In this document: positions 37,214-45,787 of the stretch, one piece after another
How positions within the stretch are numbered: position 1 is the stretch's first letter
Layout: each line of letters opens with the position of its first letter
Assembly (NCBI RefSeq): GCF_001556105.1
Contig: NZ_LSIF01000099.1
Coordinates: 8,075-72,074 of the forward strand
DNA length: 64,000 nt
Direction of reading: 5' to 3'
Source of the DNA: Pseudoxanthomonas mexicana
GTDB taxonomy: Bacteria; Pseudomonadota; Gammaproteobacteria; Xanthomonadales; Xanthomonadaceae
The notes under the pieces: generated by a model
What the model was told of the DNA's origin: nothing
The model's database searches: none
Seen by the model: only the letters and a program-made list of their open reading frames with translations
Program-made: the position numbers and the translations under genes

Positions 37214-39469
37214 ATGATCCGCCCCACGCTGCTCACCGCGGCCGTGTGGATGGCCCTTGCCGGCCATGCATACGCCGCCACACCCGCCGATACCGCTTCG
37301 TCTTCAGCGAACGATGCATCCACGCGCGAATTCGAGCGCATCCAAGTCACTGCCACGCGCACCGAGCGCGCCGTGTCCGATGTGCCCAACACCGTCGATG
37401 TCATCGAGCGCGAACAGCTCGACGACCAACTGGTGCGCGACATCAAGGACCTGGTGCGTTACGAGCCCGGTGTCTCGGTTACCTCCGGCAGTGGACGTTT
37501 CAGTACGCTGGGTGGCTTCCGCATCCGTGGCCTGGAGGCGAACCGCGTCCTGATCCAGACCGACGGCGTGCCGGTATCCGATGCGTTCTCGTTCGGCAGC
37601 TACCTCAGCGCCAACCGCAATTTCGTCGATCTCGACACGTTGAAGCGCGTCGAGATCGTGCGCGGTCCGGCCAGTTCGCTTTATGGCTCGGATGCACTCG
37701 GCGGCGTCGTCGCCTTCGTCACCAAGGATCCTTCCGATTATCTGAAAGACGGCAAGGATGCCTACTTCGGATTGAAGTTCGGCTACGAAGGCGACTGGCA
37801 GGGTCTGTTCGCCGGCGCCACTGCCGCGTTCGGTGGCGAGCGCTGGAGCGGCCTGGTGGCAGCCAGCCACCGGCAGGGCAGGGAAACCGAGAATCAGGGC
37901 GAGAACGACAGTCCCAACACCTCGCGCACCACGCCGAATCCGCAAAGCCGTAATGGCCGCAGCCTGTTGAGCAAGCTGGTGTTCGCGCCGAGCGCCAACC
38001 AGCGCTTCCGGCTGACCGTCGATGCGAACGAGGACTACAGCACGATTACCGGCCTGAGCAACCTTCCACTGGTGCCTTCCCCCAGCAGCCTGAGCATCTT
38101 GTCGCAGGATGGCAGGGACCATCAGACGCGTGCCCGTGTGTCGCTAGAGCATGAGGTCGACGCGGTCGAATCGGCGTTCGCCGACAGCCTGCGTTGGCAG
38201 GTCTACCGCCAGGACAGCGAATCGACCCAACGCACCGTCGAACGCCGTGGCAACAACACGGTGCGCAACAATCTGCACAACTTCGATCAGCGCACCTATG
38301 GCCTGCAGGCCACGCTCCACAAAGCCTTCTCGACGGGCGCGGTGGAACATGACGTGACCTATGGTCTGGATGCGTCGGTGACGGACAGCAAGGAAAAGCG
38401 CGACGGCACGTCCACCAACCTGACCACCGGCATGGTCAGCAATCTCGTCGGCCAGGATCGCTTCCCGGTGCGCGACTTCCCGATCAGCGAAACCACCAAG
38501 ATCGGTGCCTACCTGCAGGACGAAATGACGCTTGCCGACGGCAAGCTCAGCGTGATACCGGCTGTGCGCGTGGACTACTACAAGCTGGATCCGACCCTCG
38601 ACAACATCTTCGCCGAGGACAACCCGGGCGTGGCGGTCGAGGGCATGACCGACACGGCGGTATCGCCGAAGCTGGGCGCCGTATGGCGCTTCAACGAAAA
38701 CTGGTCGCTGTTCGGCAACTATGCACGCGGCTTCCGCTCGCCGCCGTACGGCGACGTCAACGTTGGCTTCACCAACCTGCAGGGCGGTTACACGGTGATC
38801 GCCAACCCCGACCTGAAGCCCGAGACCAGTAGCGGGTACGAACTGGGCGTTCGTTTCAGCAACGCAGCGGTGTATGCGGGCCTGACCGGCTACTACAACA
38901 GTTACAAGGATTTCATCGAGTCGCAGGTACTGGTCAGTGCACCGCCGCAGACGCCGCTGATGATCTTCCAGTCGCAGAATGTCTCCGACGCGCGCATCTA
39001 CGGCGTGGAGTTCAAGGCGGGCGTGGATTTCGGTGCGCTCAGCGATGGGTTGGAAGGCCTGTCGCTGCGTGGCTCGGTGGCGCATTCGCGCGGCGACAAC
39101 AAGACCGACGACGAGCCGCTGTACTCCATTGATCCGTTGCGTGCCACGCTCGGTCTGGCGTATGACAGGGGAACGTGGGGCACGGAGCTGGTCAGTTCCT
39201 TCGCCCGGAAGAAGGATCGACTGGCGCCGTTGCAGACCATTCCTGTTCGAGTGGAGTACTACCAGCCTGCGGGCTACGGCGTGCTTGATCTCTATGCGCA
39301 CTGGGAGTTCGCACCTGGCGCCAAGGTCAACCTGGGCCTGCTCAACCTGACCGACAAGACGTATACGGACTGGGCAGACGTCAACGGCGTCGCCGAGAAC
39401 AGCACCGTGCTGGACCGCTACACGCGTCCCGGCCGCACGCTGTCGGCCAGCCTCTCGGTGAGCTGGTAG
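37214..39469 (+). CDS. TonB-dependent heme/hemoglobin receptor
   Basis: A 751-residue outer-membrane receptor. The signal peptide ends near AYA. A TonB-box-like segment (FERIQVTATRTERAVSDVP) is followed by the plug domain (LVRYEPGVSVTSG ... FRIRGLEANRVLIQTDG ... LKRVEIVRGPASSLYGSDAL). A 22-strand barrel follows, ending in Trp (ASLSVSW). Motifs FRAPP-like (GFRSPPYGDVNVGF) and NPDLKPETSSGYELG place it in the hemoglobin/transferrin/lactoferrin receptor family. hemP and a Fur box upstream point to heme as the ligand. The downstream accessory gene starts three bases after its stop. Confidence 0.93.
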   Translation: MIRPTLLTAAVWMALAGHAYAATPADTASSSANDASTREFERIQVTATRTERAVSDVPNTVDVIEREQLDDQLVRDIKDLVRYEPGVSVTSGSGRFSTLGGFRIRGLEANRVLIQTDGVPVSDAFSFGSYLSANRNFVDLDTLKRVEIVRGPASSLYGSDALGGVVAFVTKDPSDYLKDGKDAYFGLKFGYEGDWQGLFAGATAAFGGERWSGLVAASHRQGRETENQGENDSPNTSRTTPNPQSRNGRSLLSKLVFAPSANQRFRLTVDANEDYSTITGLSNLPLVPSPSSLSILSQDGRDHQTRARVSLEHEVDAVESAFADSLRWQVYRQDSESTQRTVERRGNNTVRNNLHNFDQRTYGLQATLHKAFSTGAVEHDVTYGLDASVTDSKEKRDGTSTNLTTGMVSNLVGQDRFPVRDFPISETTKIGAYLQDEMTLADGKLSVIPAVRVDYYKLDPTLDNIFAEDNPGVAVEGMTDTAVSPKLGAVWRFNENWSLFGNYARGFRSPPYGDVNVGFTNLQGGYTVIANPDLKPETSSGYELGVRFSNAAVYAGLTGYYNSYKDFIESQVLVSAPPQTPLMIFQSQNVSDARIYGVEFKAGVDFGALSDGLEGLSLRGSVAHSRGDNKTDDEPLYSIDPLRATLGLAYDRGTWGTELVSSFARKKDRLAPLQTIPVRVEYYQPAGYGVLDLYAHWEFAPGAKVNLGLLNLTDKTYTDWADVNGVAENSTVLDRYTRPGRTLSASLSVSW

Positions 39470-39472
39470 GCC

Positions 39473-40105
39473 ATGGCGACGCGCGCGCTGCCTGGGTCGA
39501 TCGTCACCGGCATGACGGCCGCGGCGTTTCCCGCGGCGGCGCAGCTGGCGGCACTCGGTCCGGTGCTGTGCCTGTATCGCAGCCAGCAAGGCAGTGAACT
39601 CGCCGGCTGGCAGCAGGCGGTGCGAGTGGAGGCCCACATCGGCGTCGAAAGCGAGGGTCTGGACGAACGCCTGCTGTTCTACGACGCGCAGGGACGCTGT
39701 TGCTGGCGTCTCTGCCTGCTGCCGGAGAGCGATTTCGTCGCGTGGGACCGTCTGCTGTCGTCGTTGCCGTCCGGGCAGGACGCCGGTGGGGCAGGACTGA
39801 GCGATCGTCTCTGGCGTCGCCTCGCCGGGCGCCTGCTGGGCGGTGAATGGCGCGCGTGTGCCCTGCAATTGCATGCGGTACCGCAGATCGCGGCGCCGCC
39901 GGTGTTGGCCGCCAGCCTGCCCTTCATGTCGACGCTGGGTGCCACCACGGCGCGCCGTATTGCGCAGGCAGAGGGTGCGGATCTGGAAGGGTCACTCGAG
40001 GACTGCTGTTGTGCCCAGTCCAGCCTGCACGCGATGCAACTGCAGGCCGATTACGAACATCAAGAAGCGGACACCACTGTCGTGCCGTTGATCAGACTGA
40101 AATAA
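39473..40105 (+). CDS. Putative heme-utilisation accessory protein (HemS/HutX-like half domain)
   Basis: A 210-residue protein without a signal peptide. The central part (HIGVESEGLDERLLFYDAQGR and CCWRLCLLPESDFVAWDRLL) resembles one repeat of the HemS/HmuS or HutX heme-binding fold, a known family in heme operons, but the match is weak and I do not assert it. Cys-rich patches CCW and DCCCAQ are notable as possible heme or metal ligands. It starts 3 bp after the receptor stop and is followed 15 bp later by the DUF6607-like gene, so it is part of the Fur-controlled heme transcript. Confidence 0.6.
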   Translation: MATRALPGSIVTGMTAAAFPAAAQLAALGPVLCLYRSQQGSELAGWQQAVRVEAHIGVESEGLDERLLFYDAQGRCCWRLCLLPESDFVAWDRLLSSLPSGQDAGGAGLSDRLWRRLAGRLLGGEWRACALQLHAVPQIAAPPVLAASLPFMSTLGATTARRIAQAEGADLEGSLEDCCCAQSSLHAMQLQADYEHQEADTTVVPLIRLK

Positions 40106-40120
40106 CCAAGGAAAGCCACC

Positions 40121-41077
40121 ATGAAAACACCGGTCGCCATCGCGCTCTCACTGAGCACGCTGTTCTGTGCCGCCTCCGCCGCAGCCGACACCGTCCGTGA
40201 CCGCCAGTCCATCCTGGCGATGCAGGGCGACTACACGGTCGACTTCGCGTTCGACGAAACCGTGCTGCTGCAACCCGGTTACGAGCGCCAGTCGGCGATG
40301 CGCAGTGGCGGTGACGAGACGGTGATCGTGGTCGAGGACACGCCCACGCGCATCGTGCTGCAGCACATCCTGGTGGACGCGAAGAGCGGCCACGTCACCA
40401 AGCATTGGCGGCAGGACTGGTTCTACGAAGCGCCGACGCGCTTCGAGTTCACCGCCGACCAGACCTGGCACGTGCGGACGATCCCGGCCGATGCCACCCG
40501 CGGCGCATGGACGCAGTGCGTCTACGAAGTCAGCGATGCGCCGCGCTACTGCGGCACCGGCCGCTGGGACTACACCAACGGCGTGGCCACCTGGACCAGC
40601 GACCTGAGCTGGCGGCCGTTGCCGCGCCGCGAGTACACCCGGCGGACCGATTACAACGCGCTGTCGGTGGTGAACCGCCACACGCTGACGCCGAATGGCT
40701 GGACCCACGAGCAGTTCAATACCAAGGTGCTGCGCAAGCCCGACGGCACCCAGGTGGAACTGGCGCGCGAGTTCGGCTTCAACGACTACCTCAAGACCAC
40801 CGAGGTCGACTTCAAGCCCGCACGCGATTACTGGCAGGCCACCGCCGGCTACTGGGCCAAGGTGCGTGGGCACTGGGGCGGCTTCCTGTCCAAGGCGCCG
40901 GGCGTGCGGCTGAAGACCAAGGTCGACGGCATGGCGATGATCATCCCGCTGTTCACCCAGGCGGGTGACGTGCAGGAAGGCAAGCCGGTGGCGGATGCCG
41001 AGATCGCGAAGGTGTTCGCCGACTGGGTGGAGCCCGCACCGGTCGAGCGCGCGGGTAACACGCAGGCCGCGCACTGA
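40121..41077 (+). CDS. Secreted DUF6607-family protein of the heme cluster
   Basis: A 318-residue protein with signal peptide (AIALSLSTLFCAASAAA, cleavage near residue 22). The mature part is rich in Trp, Tyr and charged strands (HWRQDWFYEAPTRFEFTADQTW, WDYTNGVATWTSDLSWRPLPRREY). It looks like the DUF6607 family found beside heme receptors in this order of bacteria; exact function is not known. A periplasmic or outer-membrane-associated role in heme handling is inferred from operon position. Start is supported by AAGGAAAG upstream. Confidence 0.75.
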   Translation: MKTPVAIALSLSTLFCAASAAADTVRDRQSILAMQGDYTVDFAFDETVLLQPGYERQSAMRSGGDETVIVVEDTPTRIVLQHILVDAKSGHVTKHWRQDWFYEAPTRFEFTADQTWHVRTIPADATRGAWTQCVYEVSDAPRYCGTGRWDYTNGVATWTSDLSWRPLPRREYTRRTDYNALSVVNRHTLTPNGWTHEQFNTKVLRKPDGTQVELAREFGFNDYLKTTEVDFKPARDYWQATAGYWAKVRGHWGGFLSKAPGVRLKTKVDGMAMIIPLFTQAGDVQEGKPVADAEIAKVFADWVEPAPVERAGNTQAAH

Positions 41078-41111
41078 GTTTCTCTCCGGCACAGGGATGT
41101 GCCGCCTTTGT

Positions 41112-41136
41112 AAAAAGACCCCCGCGGGTGCGGGGG
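41112..41136 (-). terminator. Rho-independent terminator of the sigma/PDZ operon
   Basis: On the minus strand a 7-bp GC stem (CCCCCGC / GCGGGGG) with a 4-nt loop is followed by CTTTTTAC. It lies 38 bp after the PDZ-protein stop. Confidence 0.82.
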
Positions 41137-41174
41137 CAGGGGATACCACGGGTCTCTCTATCTATTAGTACGTA

Positions 41175-42359
41175 TCAGAGCAGCGCGCCGCCCTTGCCGG
41201 CCGGAGGCGCGGGCGGGGCAGGGGGAGCCGGCGGCGGCACCAGGTCGGAACTGCCTTCGTCGAACGTCTGCACGTTGCCGTCCTGGTCCACGATCATCAC
41301 GCGCCGGCGTTCGACGACCGTGGGCGCGCTGCCCGGTGTCACGGCCACGCGAGGCTTCACGATCACGCGTGACGCCACCGGTAGCCGCAGGCCTGCCGCT
41401 TTCGGCACCGTGACCGTGCTCGTGCGTGTCTTGCGGTCGCGCAAATACTCCACCGCGAGCGTGGCGTTCTCCGGCTTGCCGCGCAGCGCCTGCATGACGT
41501 CACGCGGGGAGGTCACCGCGCCGCCTTCGATCGTGCGGATGACGTCGCCCGCCTGGAGGCCTGGCAGTTCTTCCCCGACGGATAGCACCAGCACGCCGGC
41601 ATCGGTGCCGAAGTAGCGACCCAGCGCGGCATCGACGGACGCCAGATTGAGATTGCTCCAGCGGAACGCCTCGGCGAGCGCGGGCAGCTTGCAGTCCTCG
41701 CCCTTGCAATCGCCCAACTTGCCGAGCTGGCGGAGTTCGCGTTGCACGTCGGGCGAGATGACCATGTCGATGTCACCGGTCGGGAGCGGCGTGCCCTCCG
41801 GCCACGGGGTGCCGCCTTCACCGCTGCGGAAGAAGAACGTGCGGGGTCCCTGTCCTGCGGATGCCGTGTGCGATGACGCGGATGACGGCGTGACATCGAC
41901 GTCGTGCGCCTTGCCATCACGTTGGTAGGTAATCCGGACCGCCGCGTCGGCTTTCAGGCCGGCCAGCAATGTGCGGGCGTGTTCGACGCGTGCTTCGCCC
42001 GTGGCGCCGCTGACGGGCTGGCCCGAGACGCGGACCAGCCGGTCGCCGGCCTTGAGTCCGGCCTTCGACGCACCGCTGTCGGGCGTCACGCCGGTGATGC
42101 GAACGCCGATGCCCTCGTCGCCGGCGAGCAGCACGCCCAGGCGTGGTCGCTGCAGCAGGATGCGATCGATCTTGATGGGGGCGTGGGCGCCGCTTTGTGG
42201 AGCAAGTTCAGCGAGGCGCTTGGCCGCACGCTGGAGGTCTGCGCGTGCGGCCTCGAGTTCCTTCTGGCGCGCAGCGGCATCGTCCTGCTGCGCCCACACC
42301 GGCCATGCGGTGGCGAGGGCCAGGGTGAGCAGGGCGCGGGTGATGGCAATCGTCTTCAT
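41175..42359 (-). CDS. Periplasmic protein with two PDZ domains
   Basis: A 394-residue protein with a signal peptide (ALLTLALATAWPVWA, cleavage near residue 23). A short coiled segment (QKELEAARADLQRAAKRLAEL) is followed by PDZ 1 (LGVLLAGDEGIGVRITGVTPDSGASKAGLKAGDRLVRVSG), a charged linker and PDZ 2 (GVLVLSVGEELPGLQAGDVIRTIEGG). A Pro/Ala-rich tail ends the protein. No protease triad is visible, so it may bind peptides without cutting them. It is the last gene of an operon with a sigma factor and an anti-sigma-like protein, which suggests a sensing role in envelope stress. Confidence 0.85.
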   Translation of the reverse strand: MKTIAITRALLTLALATAWPVWAQQDDAAARQKELEAARADLQRAAKRLAELAPQSGAHAPIKIDRILLQRPRLGVLLAGDEGIGVRITGVTPDSGASKAGLKAGDRLVRVSGQPVSGATGEARVEHARTLLAGLKADAAVRITYQRDGKAHDVDVTPSSASSHTASAGQGPRTFFFRSGEGGTPWPEGTPLPTGDIDMVISPDVQRELRQLGKLGDCKGEDCKLPALAEAFRWSNLNLASVDAALGRYFGTDAGVLVLSVGEELPGLQAGDVIRTIEGGAVTSPRDVMQALRGKPENATLAVEYLRDRKTRTSTVTVPKAAGLRLPVASRVIVKPRVAVTPGSAPTVVERRRVMIVDQDGNVQTFDEGSSDLVPPPAPPAPPAPPAGKGGALL

Positions 42360-42384
42360 GGTGATCCTCGTGACGTAGGCGTGG

Positions 42385-43116
42385 TCAGTAGATGGCGGTG
42401 TCGGGTGCCCGGGCGCTGTCGTGGTACGCCACGCTCCAGCGCTGGGTGGTTTCCACCCCGGTGAGCTGGCGCAGGGTGTCGACGCGTTCTTCCCACAGGG
42501 CGGCGCGGGTATCGATCGGAAGTGCCGACTGGGACAGCGCCAGGTCGATATGCGCTACCTGGTCCTGCAGGTCCGCCGCGACGGCGAGGGTGGCGACATT
42601 GCTGGCACCCGTGTCGGGCAACTGGGCCAGCACGGCTTCAAGCCGGGCGGACTCGTTGTAAAGCGCATCGAGCCGCGCGGGTTGCACCGACGGTGTCGTC
42701 GCATGGGCCGCTGGGAAGGCCCGGTCCTGCACCCGCGCTGCGATCGAGCGCGTATCGGGGGACGGAGGTGGCGCGAGGGGCGCCGCCTCCGTTTGCGTCG
42801 GCGCTGGCGCATCCACGGCGGCCTGCGACGCCGACGTTGGCGGTGTCGCAGCAATGTGCCAGGTGCCTTGACCGGTGGGGGGCGCATGATGGAGCGCGCG
42901 CCACGACATCAGCGGCACGACGAAGGCCAACAACACCGATGCGGCGAGCGTCATTGCCGGCCGGCGCCAGCGCGACGGGCGTGCGGCAGTCCGGACCGGA
43001 GGCAGTGCATCGGCGAGGCGCTGCCAACTGCCTGCCGGCGACGGCTCGCACGGCAGCGCTGCGAAGGCATCCGCCCAATCGCGTGGCATCGGTTCGCGGG
43101 TAAGGGAATCAGGCAT
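42385..43116 (-). CDS. Putative single-pass anti-sigma factor
   Basis: A 243-residue protein with a cytosolic N-terminus of about 50 residues (WADAFAALPCEPSPAGSWQRLADALPPV), one membrane segment near residues 52-72 (AMTLAASVLLAFVVPLMSW) and a Pro/Ala-rich periplasmic region. A helical end (ARLEAVLAQLPDTG ... ALWEERVDTLRQLTGVE) follows. The layout is that of a membrane anti-sigma factor. No zinc-binding anti-sigma motif is seen. It overlaps the sigma gene by 8 bp and the PDZ gene follows 25 bp later, supporting the role. No family assignment can be made. Confidence 0.7.
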   Translation of the reverse strand: MPDSLTREPMPRDWADAFAALPCEPSPAGSWQRLADALPPVRTAARPSRWRRPAMTLAASVLLAFVVPLMSWRALHHAPPTGQGTWHIAATPPTSASQAAVDAPAPTQTEAAPLAPPPSPDTRSIAARVQDRAFPAAHATTPSVQPARLDALYNESARLEAVLAQLPDTGASNVATLAVAADLQDQVAHIDLALSQSALPIDTRAALWEERVDTLRQLTGVETTQRWSVAYHDSARAPDTAIY

Positions 43117-43672
43117 GGACGGGTTCCTCGATCTGCAGCAGCGCCCGCAACCGGCGGGTGCCGCGCGAAAGCTGCGACTTGGAGAAGCTGGGCGTGCGCT
43201 GCATCAGCGCGGCGATCTCGTCATGGGTATAGCCCTCGGCGTGGTAGAGCCACAGGACGCTGCGGGTGGCGGACGGCAGCCCGTCGAGTGCGCGTTGCAG
43301 CAGGGCGGCATCGGCCGCGGCCCACGGCGGCAGCCCGCGGTCTTCCGGCAGGTCGTCCTCATCCACCGTGATTTCGCTCACCAGCCGCCTCTGCCGTCGT
43401 AGCCGCAGCAGCGCCTCGTTGACCGCGATCTGGCGCAGCCAGCCCCAGAACGGGCAATCGGCGCGGTAGTCCGGCAGGTGGTGGAACAGTTTCAGCATGG
43501 TGTCCTGCAACACGTCGCCGGCCTCCTCGCGGTCGCCGCAGATGCGCAGTGCCAGGGTGAACACCGGGCGTTCGAATCGGCGGTAGATCTGTTCGAACGA
43601 CGCCCTGCAGCCGCCGCGCGCTCGGGCGACCAGGCTGTCGGGGACCTCGATGGCGAACTGCGATCGGTTCAA
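43109..43672 (-). CDS. ECF-type RNA polymerase sigma factor
   Basis: A 187-residue sigma-70 family factor. Region 2 is FEQIYRRFERPVFTLALRICGDREEAGDVLQDTMLKLF and region 4 is RALDGLPSATRSVLWLYHAEGYTHDEIAALM followed by SKSQLSRGTRRLRALL. The frame stays open upstream to about 43876, but similarity starts at LNRSQFAIEVPDSL, so a TTG start at 43672 is chosen. It is the first gene of a three-gene operon with an anti-sigma-like membrane protein and a PDZ protein. The target promoters are unknown. Confidence 0.87.
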   Translation of the reverse strand: MNRSQFAIEVPDSLVARARGGCRASFEQIYRRFERPVFTLALRICGDREEAGDVLQDTMLKLFHHLPDYRADCPFWGWLRQIAVNEALLRLRRQRRLVSEITVDEDDLPEDRGLPPWAAADAALLQRALDGLPSATRSVLWLYHAEGYTHDEIAALMQRTPSFSKSQLSRGTRRLRALLQIEEPVHA

Positions 43673-43773
43673 GCGGGGACGTTCTTCGTGGGTTCGGAGG
43701 TAAGGGATGCCGCCGAAGGCAATACCGTCGCAGTGCCGGTGAAGTTCCCGTCGGCAGCCATCGGCCCCGTGCC

Positions 43774-43779
43774 TATAAT
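43774..43779 (+). promoter_or_regulatory. Probable -10 element for the SPFH gene
   Basis: A perfect TATAAT lies 30 bp before the SPFH start codon in the divergent gap with the sigma operon. No clear -35 is seen at 17 bp spacing (TCGGCA only). Confidence 0.5.
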
Positions 43780-43808
43780 CGGACCAACAACATGGGGAGG
43801 GGGTCAGC

Positions 43809-44774
43809 ATGGATTTCGGTATTTCGACACTCGTGGTCGCGGCGGTGGTGTTGTTCATCGTGGTGACCTTCTTCAAGGGCGTCCGCGTCGTCCCGCAAGG
43901 CTACGAGTTCACCGTGGAGCACTTCGGCAAGTACACCCACACCATGTCGCCGGGCTTGCACTTCCTGATCCCGTACATGCAGAGCATCGGCCGCAAGGTC
44001 AACATGATGGAGCAGGTGTTCGAGGTGCCCTCTCAGGACGTCATCACCAAGGACAACGCGGTGGTGAAGGTCGACGGCGTGGTGTTCTTCCAGGTGCTCG
44101 ACGCAGCCAAGGCCGCCTATGAGGTGTCCAGCCTGGACCAGGCGATGATCGCCCTGGTGCAGACCAACATCCGCACCGTGATCGGTTCGATGGACCTGGA
44201 CGAATCGCTGAGCCAGCGCGAGACCATCAACGCCAAGCTGCTGGGCGTGGTCGACCACGCGACCAGCCCGTGGGGCGTGAAGGTCAACCGCATCGAGATC
44301 AAGGACATCCAGCCGCCGCGTGACCTGGTGGACGCGATGGCCCGGCAGATGAAGGCCGAGCGCGACAAGCGCGCGTCGATCCTGGAAGCGGAAGGTGCGC
44401 GCCAGTCCGAGATCCTGCGCGCCGAAGGCGACAAGCAGAGCGCGATCCTGGAAGCGGAAGGCAAGCGCGAAGCCGCCTACCGCGAAGCCGAAGCGCGCGA
44501 ACGCCTGGCCGAGGCCGAGGCCAAGGCGACCGAGCTGGTGTCCAACGCGATCGCGCAGGGCGACGTGCAGGCGATCAACTACTTCATCGCGCAGAAGTAC
44601 GTGGAAGCCTTCAAGGAACTGGCCACGGCGCCGAACCAGAAGTTCGTGCTGATGCCGATGGAAGCCACGGGCATCATCGGCTCGATCGCCGGCATCGCCG
44701 AACTGGCCAAGGGGGCGCTGGACAAGCAGCAGGCGGCCGCGCCGCCGCGTCCGCCACGCGTGCCGGGAGGCTGA
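43809..44774 (+). CDS. SPFH/Band 7 membrane protein (stomatin/QmcA-like)
   Basis: A 321-residue protein with one N-terminal hydrophobic segment (LVVAAVVLFIVVTFF), an SPFH domain (VVPQGYEFTVEHFGKYTHTMSPGLHFLIPYM ... VFEVPSQDVITKDNAVVKVDGVVFFQV) and a long Glu/Lys/Ala coiled coil (about 180-250). Such proteins build oligomers that organise membrane microdomains and FtsH-type proteases. Only 1 base separates it from the NfeD gene, the typical SPFH/NfeD pair. Confidence 0.93.
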   Translation: MDFGISTLVVAAVVLFIVVTFFKGVRVVPQGYEFTVEHFGKYTHTMSPGLHFLIPYMQSIGRKVNMMEQVFEVPSQDVITKDNAVVKVDGVVFFQVLDAAKAAYEVSSLDQAMIALVQTNIRTVIGSMDLDESLSQRETINAKLLGVVDHATSPWGVKVNRIEIKDIQPPRDLVDAMARQMKAERDKRASILEAEGARQSEILRAEGDKQSAILEAEGKREAAYREAEARERLAEAEAKATELVSNAIAQGDVQAINYFIAQKYVEAFKELATAPNQKFVLMPMEATGIIGSIAGIAELAKGALDKQQAAAPPRPPRVPGG

Positions 44775-44775
44775 C

Positions 44776-45207
44776 ATGAGTTTCAAGTTCGCGTTCTGGG
44801 CGGTCGCGGCGCTGGTGCTGTTCGCGGCCGAAGCGATGGCGCCGGGCGCCTTCATGCTGTGGTTCGGTTTCGCCGCGGTTGCGATGGCCGTCATCGTGCT
44901 GGTGGCGCCGGGACTGGGCTGGTTGGCGCAGGCGGTGCTGTTCTCGGTGCTCGCGCTGATTGCCGTTGCGGTCTACCGCACGTGGTTCCGCGGCAAGGGC
45001 CGCCAGAGCGACAAGCCGCTGCTCAACCGCCGCGCCGAGCAACTGGTGGACACCGTGGCCATGCTCGACCAGCCGATTGCCGGTGGGCGCGGCCGGGTCA
45101 AGATCGACGACGCGTTCTGGGTGGTGGAAGGTCCCGAACTGCCGGCGGGTACTCGCGTGCGGGTGGTCGCGGTGAACGGCATGACGCTGAAGGTGCAGGA
45201 GGCGTAA
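44776..45207 (+). CDS. NfeD-family membrane protein
   Basis: A 143-residue protein with two to three hydrophobic segments (about residues 5-70) and a C-terminal OB-fold domain (GRGRVKIDDAFWVVEGPELPAGTRVRVVAVNGMTLKVQ). Short NfeD proteins work with the SPFH partner encoded upstream, with the OB fold binding its C-terminal part. It lacks the serine protease domain of long NfeD proteins. The next gene begins immediately after its stop. Confidence 0.92.
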   Translation: MSFKFAFWAVAALVLFAAEAMAPGAFMLWFGFAAVAMAVIVLVAPGLGWLAQAVLFSVLALIAVAVYRTWFRGKGRQSDKPLLNRRAEQLVDTVAMLDQPIAGGRGRVKIDDAFWVVEGPELPAGTRVRVVAVNGMTLKVQEA

Positions 45208-45723
45208 GTGGGTGCGACGGTGCTTGCGTGGTCGATGGCCCTGTTGGCGCCGGTGTCGGTGACCACGACGGACCTGATCGGCCGCGTGATGCCGCCATAC
45301 CCGGGCGGACTGGATGAACTGGGTGGCAGTTGCGTTACCGGCTCCACCGACGCCGCGCACGTGTGCGATTACTCGGTGGGCGTTCTGGCGACGCCCGCCG
45401 CGGATCCGGCCGGCGAGCCGGTGCCGCGCTTCGTGGTGGCGGGACAGTTGGCAGGTCGCGACGGTCCCCGCGCGCAGTGGCGCATCACCGACGCGCAGCC
45501 GTATCCGGCCGGACGATCCGACTATTACCTTCAGTTCGGTACCTGCCGGGTGAACGGGCAGGACGATGCGCGCGTGGCCGCGCTCGTGCGCCAGCACGGC
45601 ACCACGACCGAGTGGGTGAAGGATGTCGCATGGGCGGGTCGCCTGCGACTGCCGGATGCCCGGTTCGACGTGCTGGATGCGCGCACCGTGGACTGCATCA
45701 ACGAGGCCTACTACGGCCTGTAA
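45208..45723 (+). CDS. Hypothetical protein following the SPFH-NfeD pair
   Basis: A 171-residue protein starting at GTG immediately after the nfeD stop. The first 20 residues (ATVLAWSMALLAPVSV) are hydrophobic and could be a signal peptide. Three or four cysteines (GGSCVTGS, HVCDYSVGV, FGTCRVNG, TVDCINEAYYGL) suggest disulfides and an exported protein. I do not recognise the family. Tight spacing implies co-transcription with the membrane pair, but function cannot be inferred. Confidence 0.65.
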   Translation: MGATVLAWSMALLAPVSVTTTDLIGRVMPPYPGGLDELGGSCVTGSTDAAHVCDYSVGVLATPAADPAGEPVPRFVVAGQLAGRDGPRAQWRITDAQPYPAGRSDYYLQFGTCRVNGQDDARVAALVRQHGTTTEWVKDVAWAGRLRLPDARFDVLDARTVDCINEAYYGL

Positions 45724-45787
45724 CGGCACCGCACCGCGCTGGTGCGTTCTGGGATAATGCGCTTCTTTGTCCGTTCCGGAAGCCGCC

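Noticed and set aside
45724..45787. Glycine riboswitch before gcvT
   Set aside because: Only 64 bp separate the genes and no GGAGAG-type aptamer core is seen.
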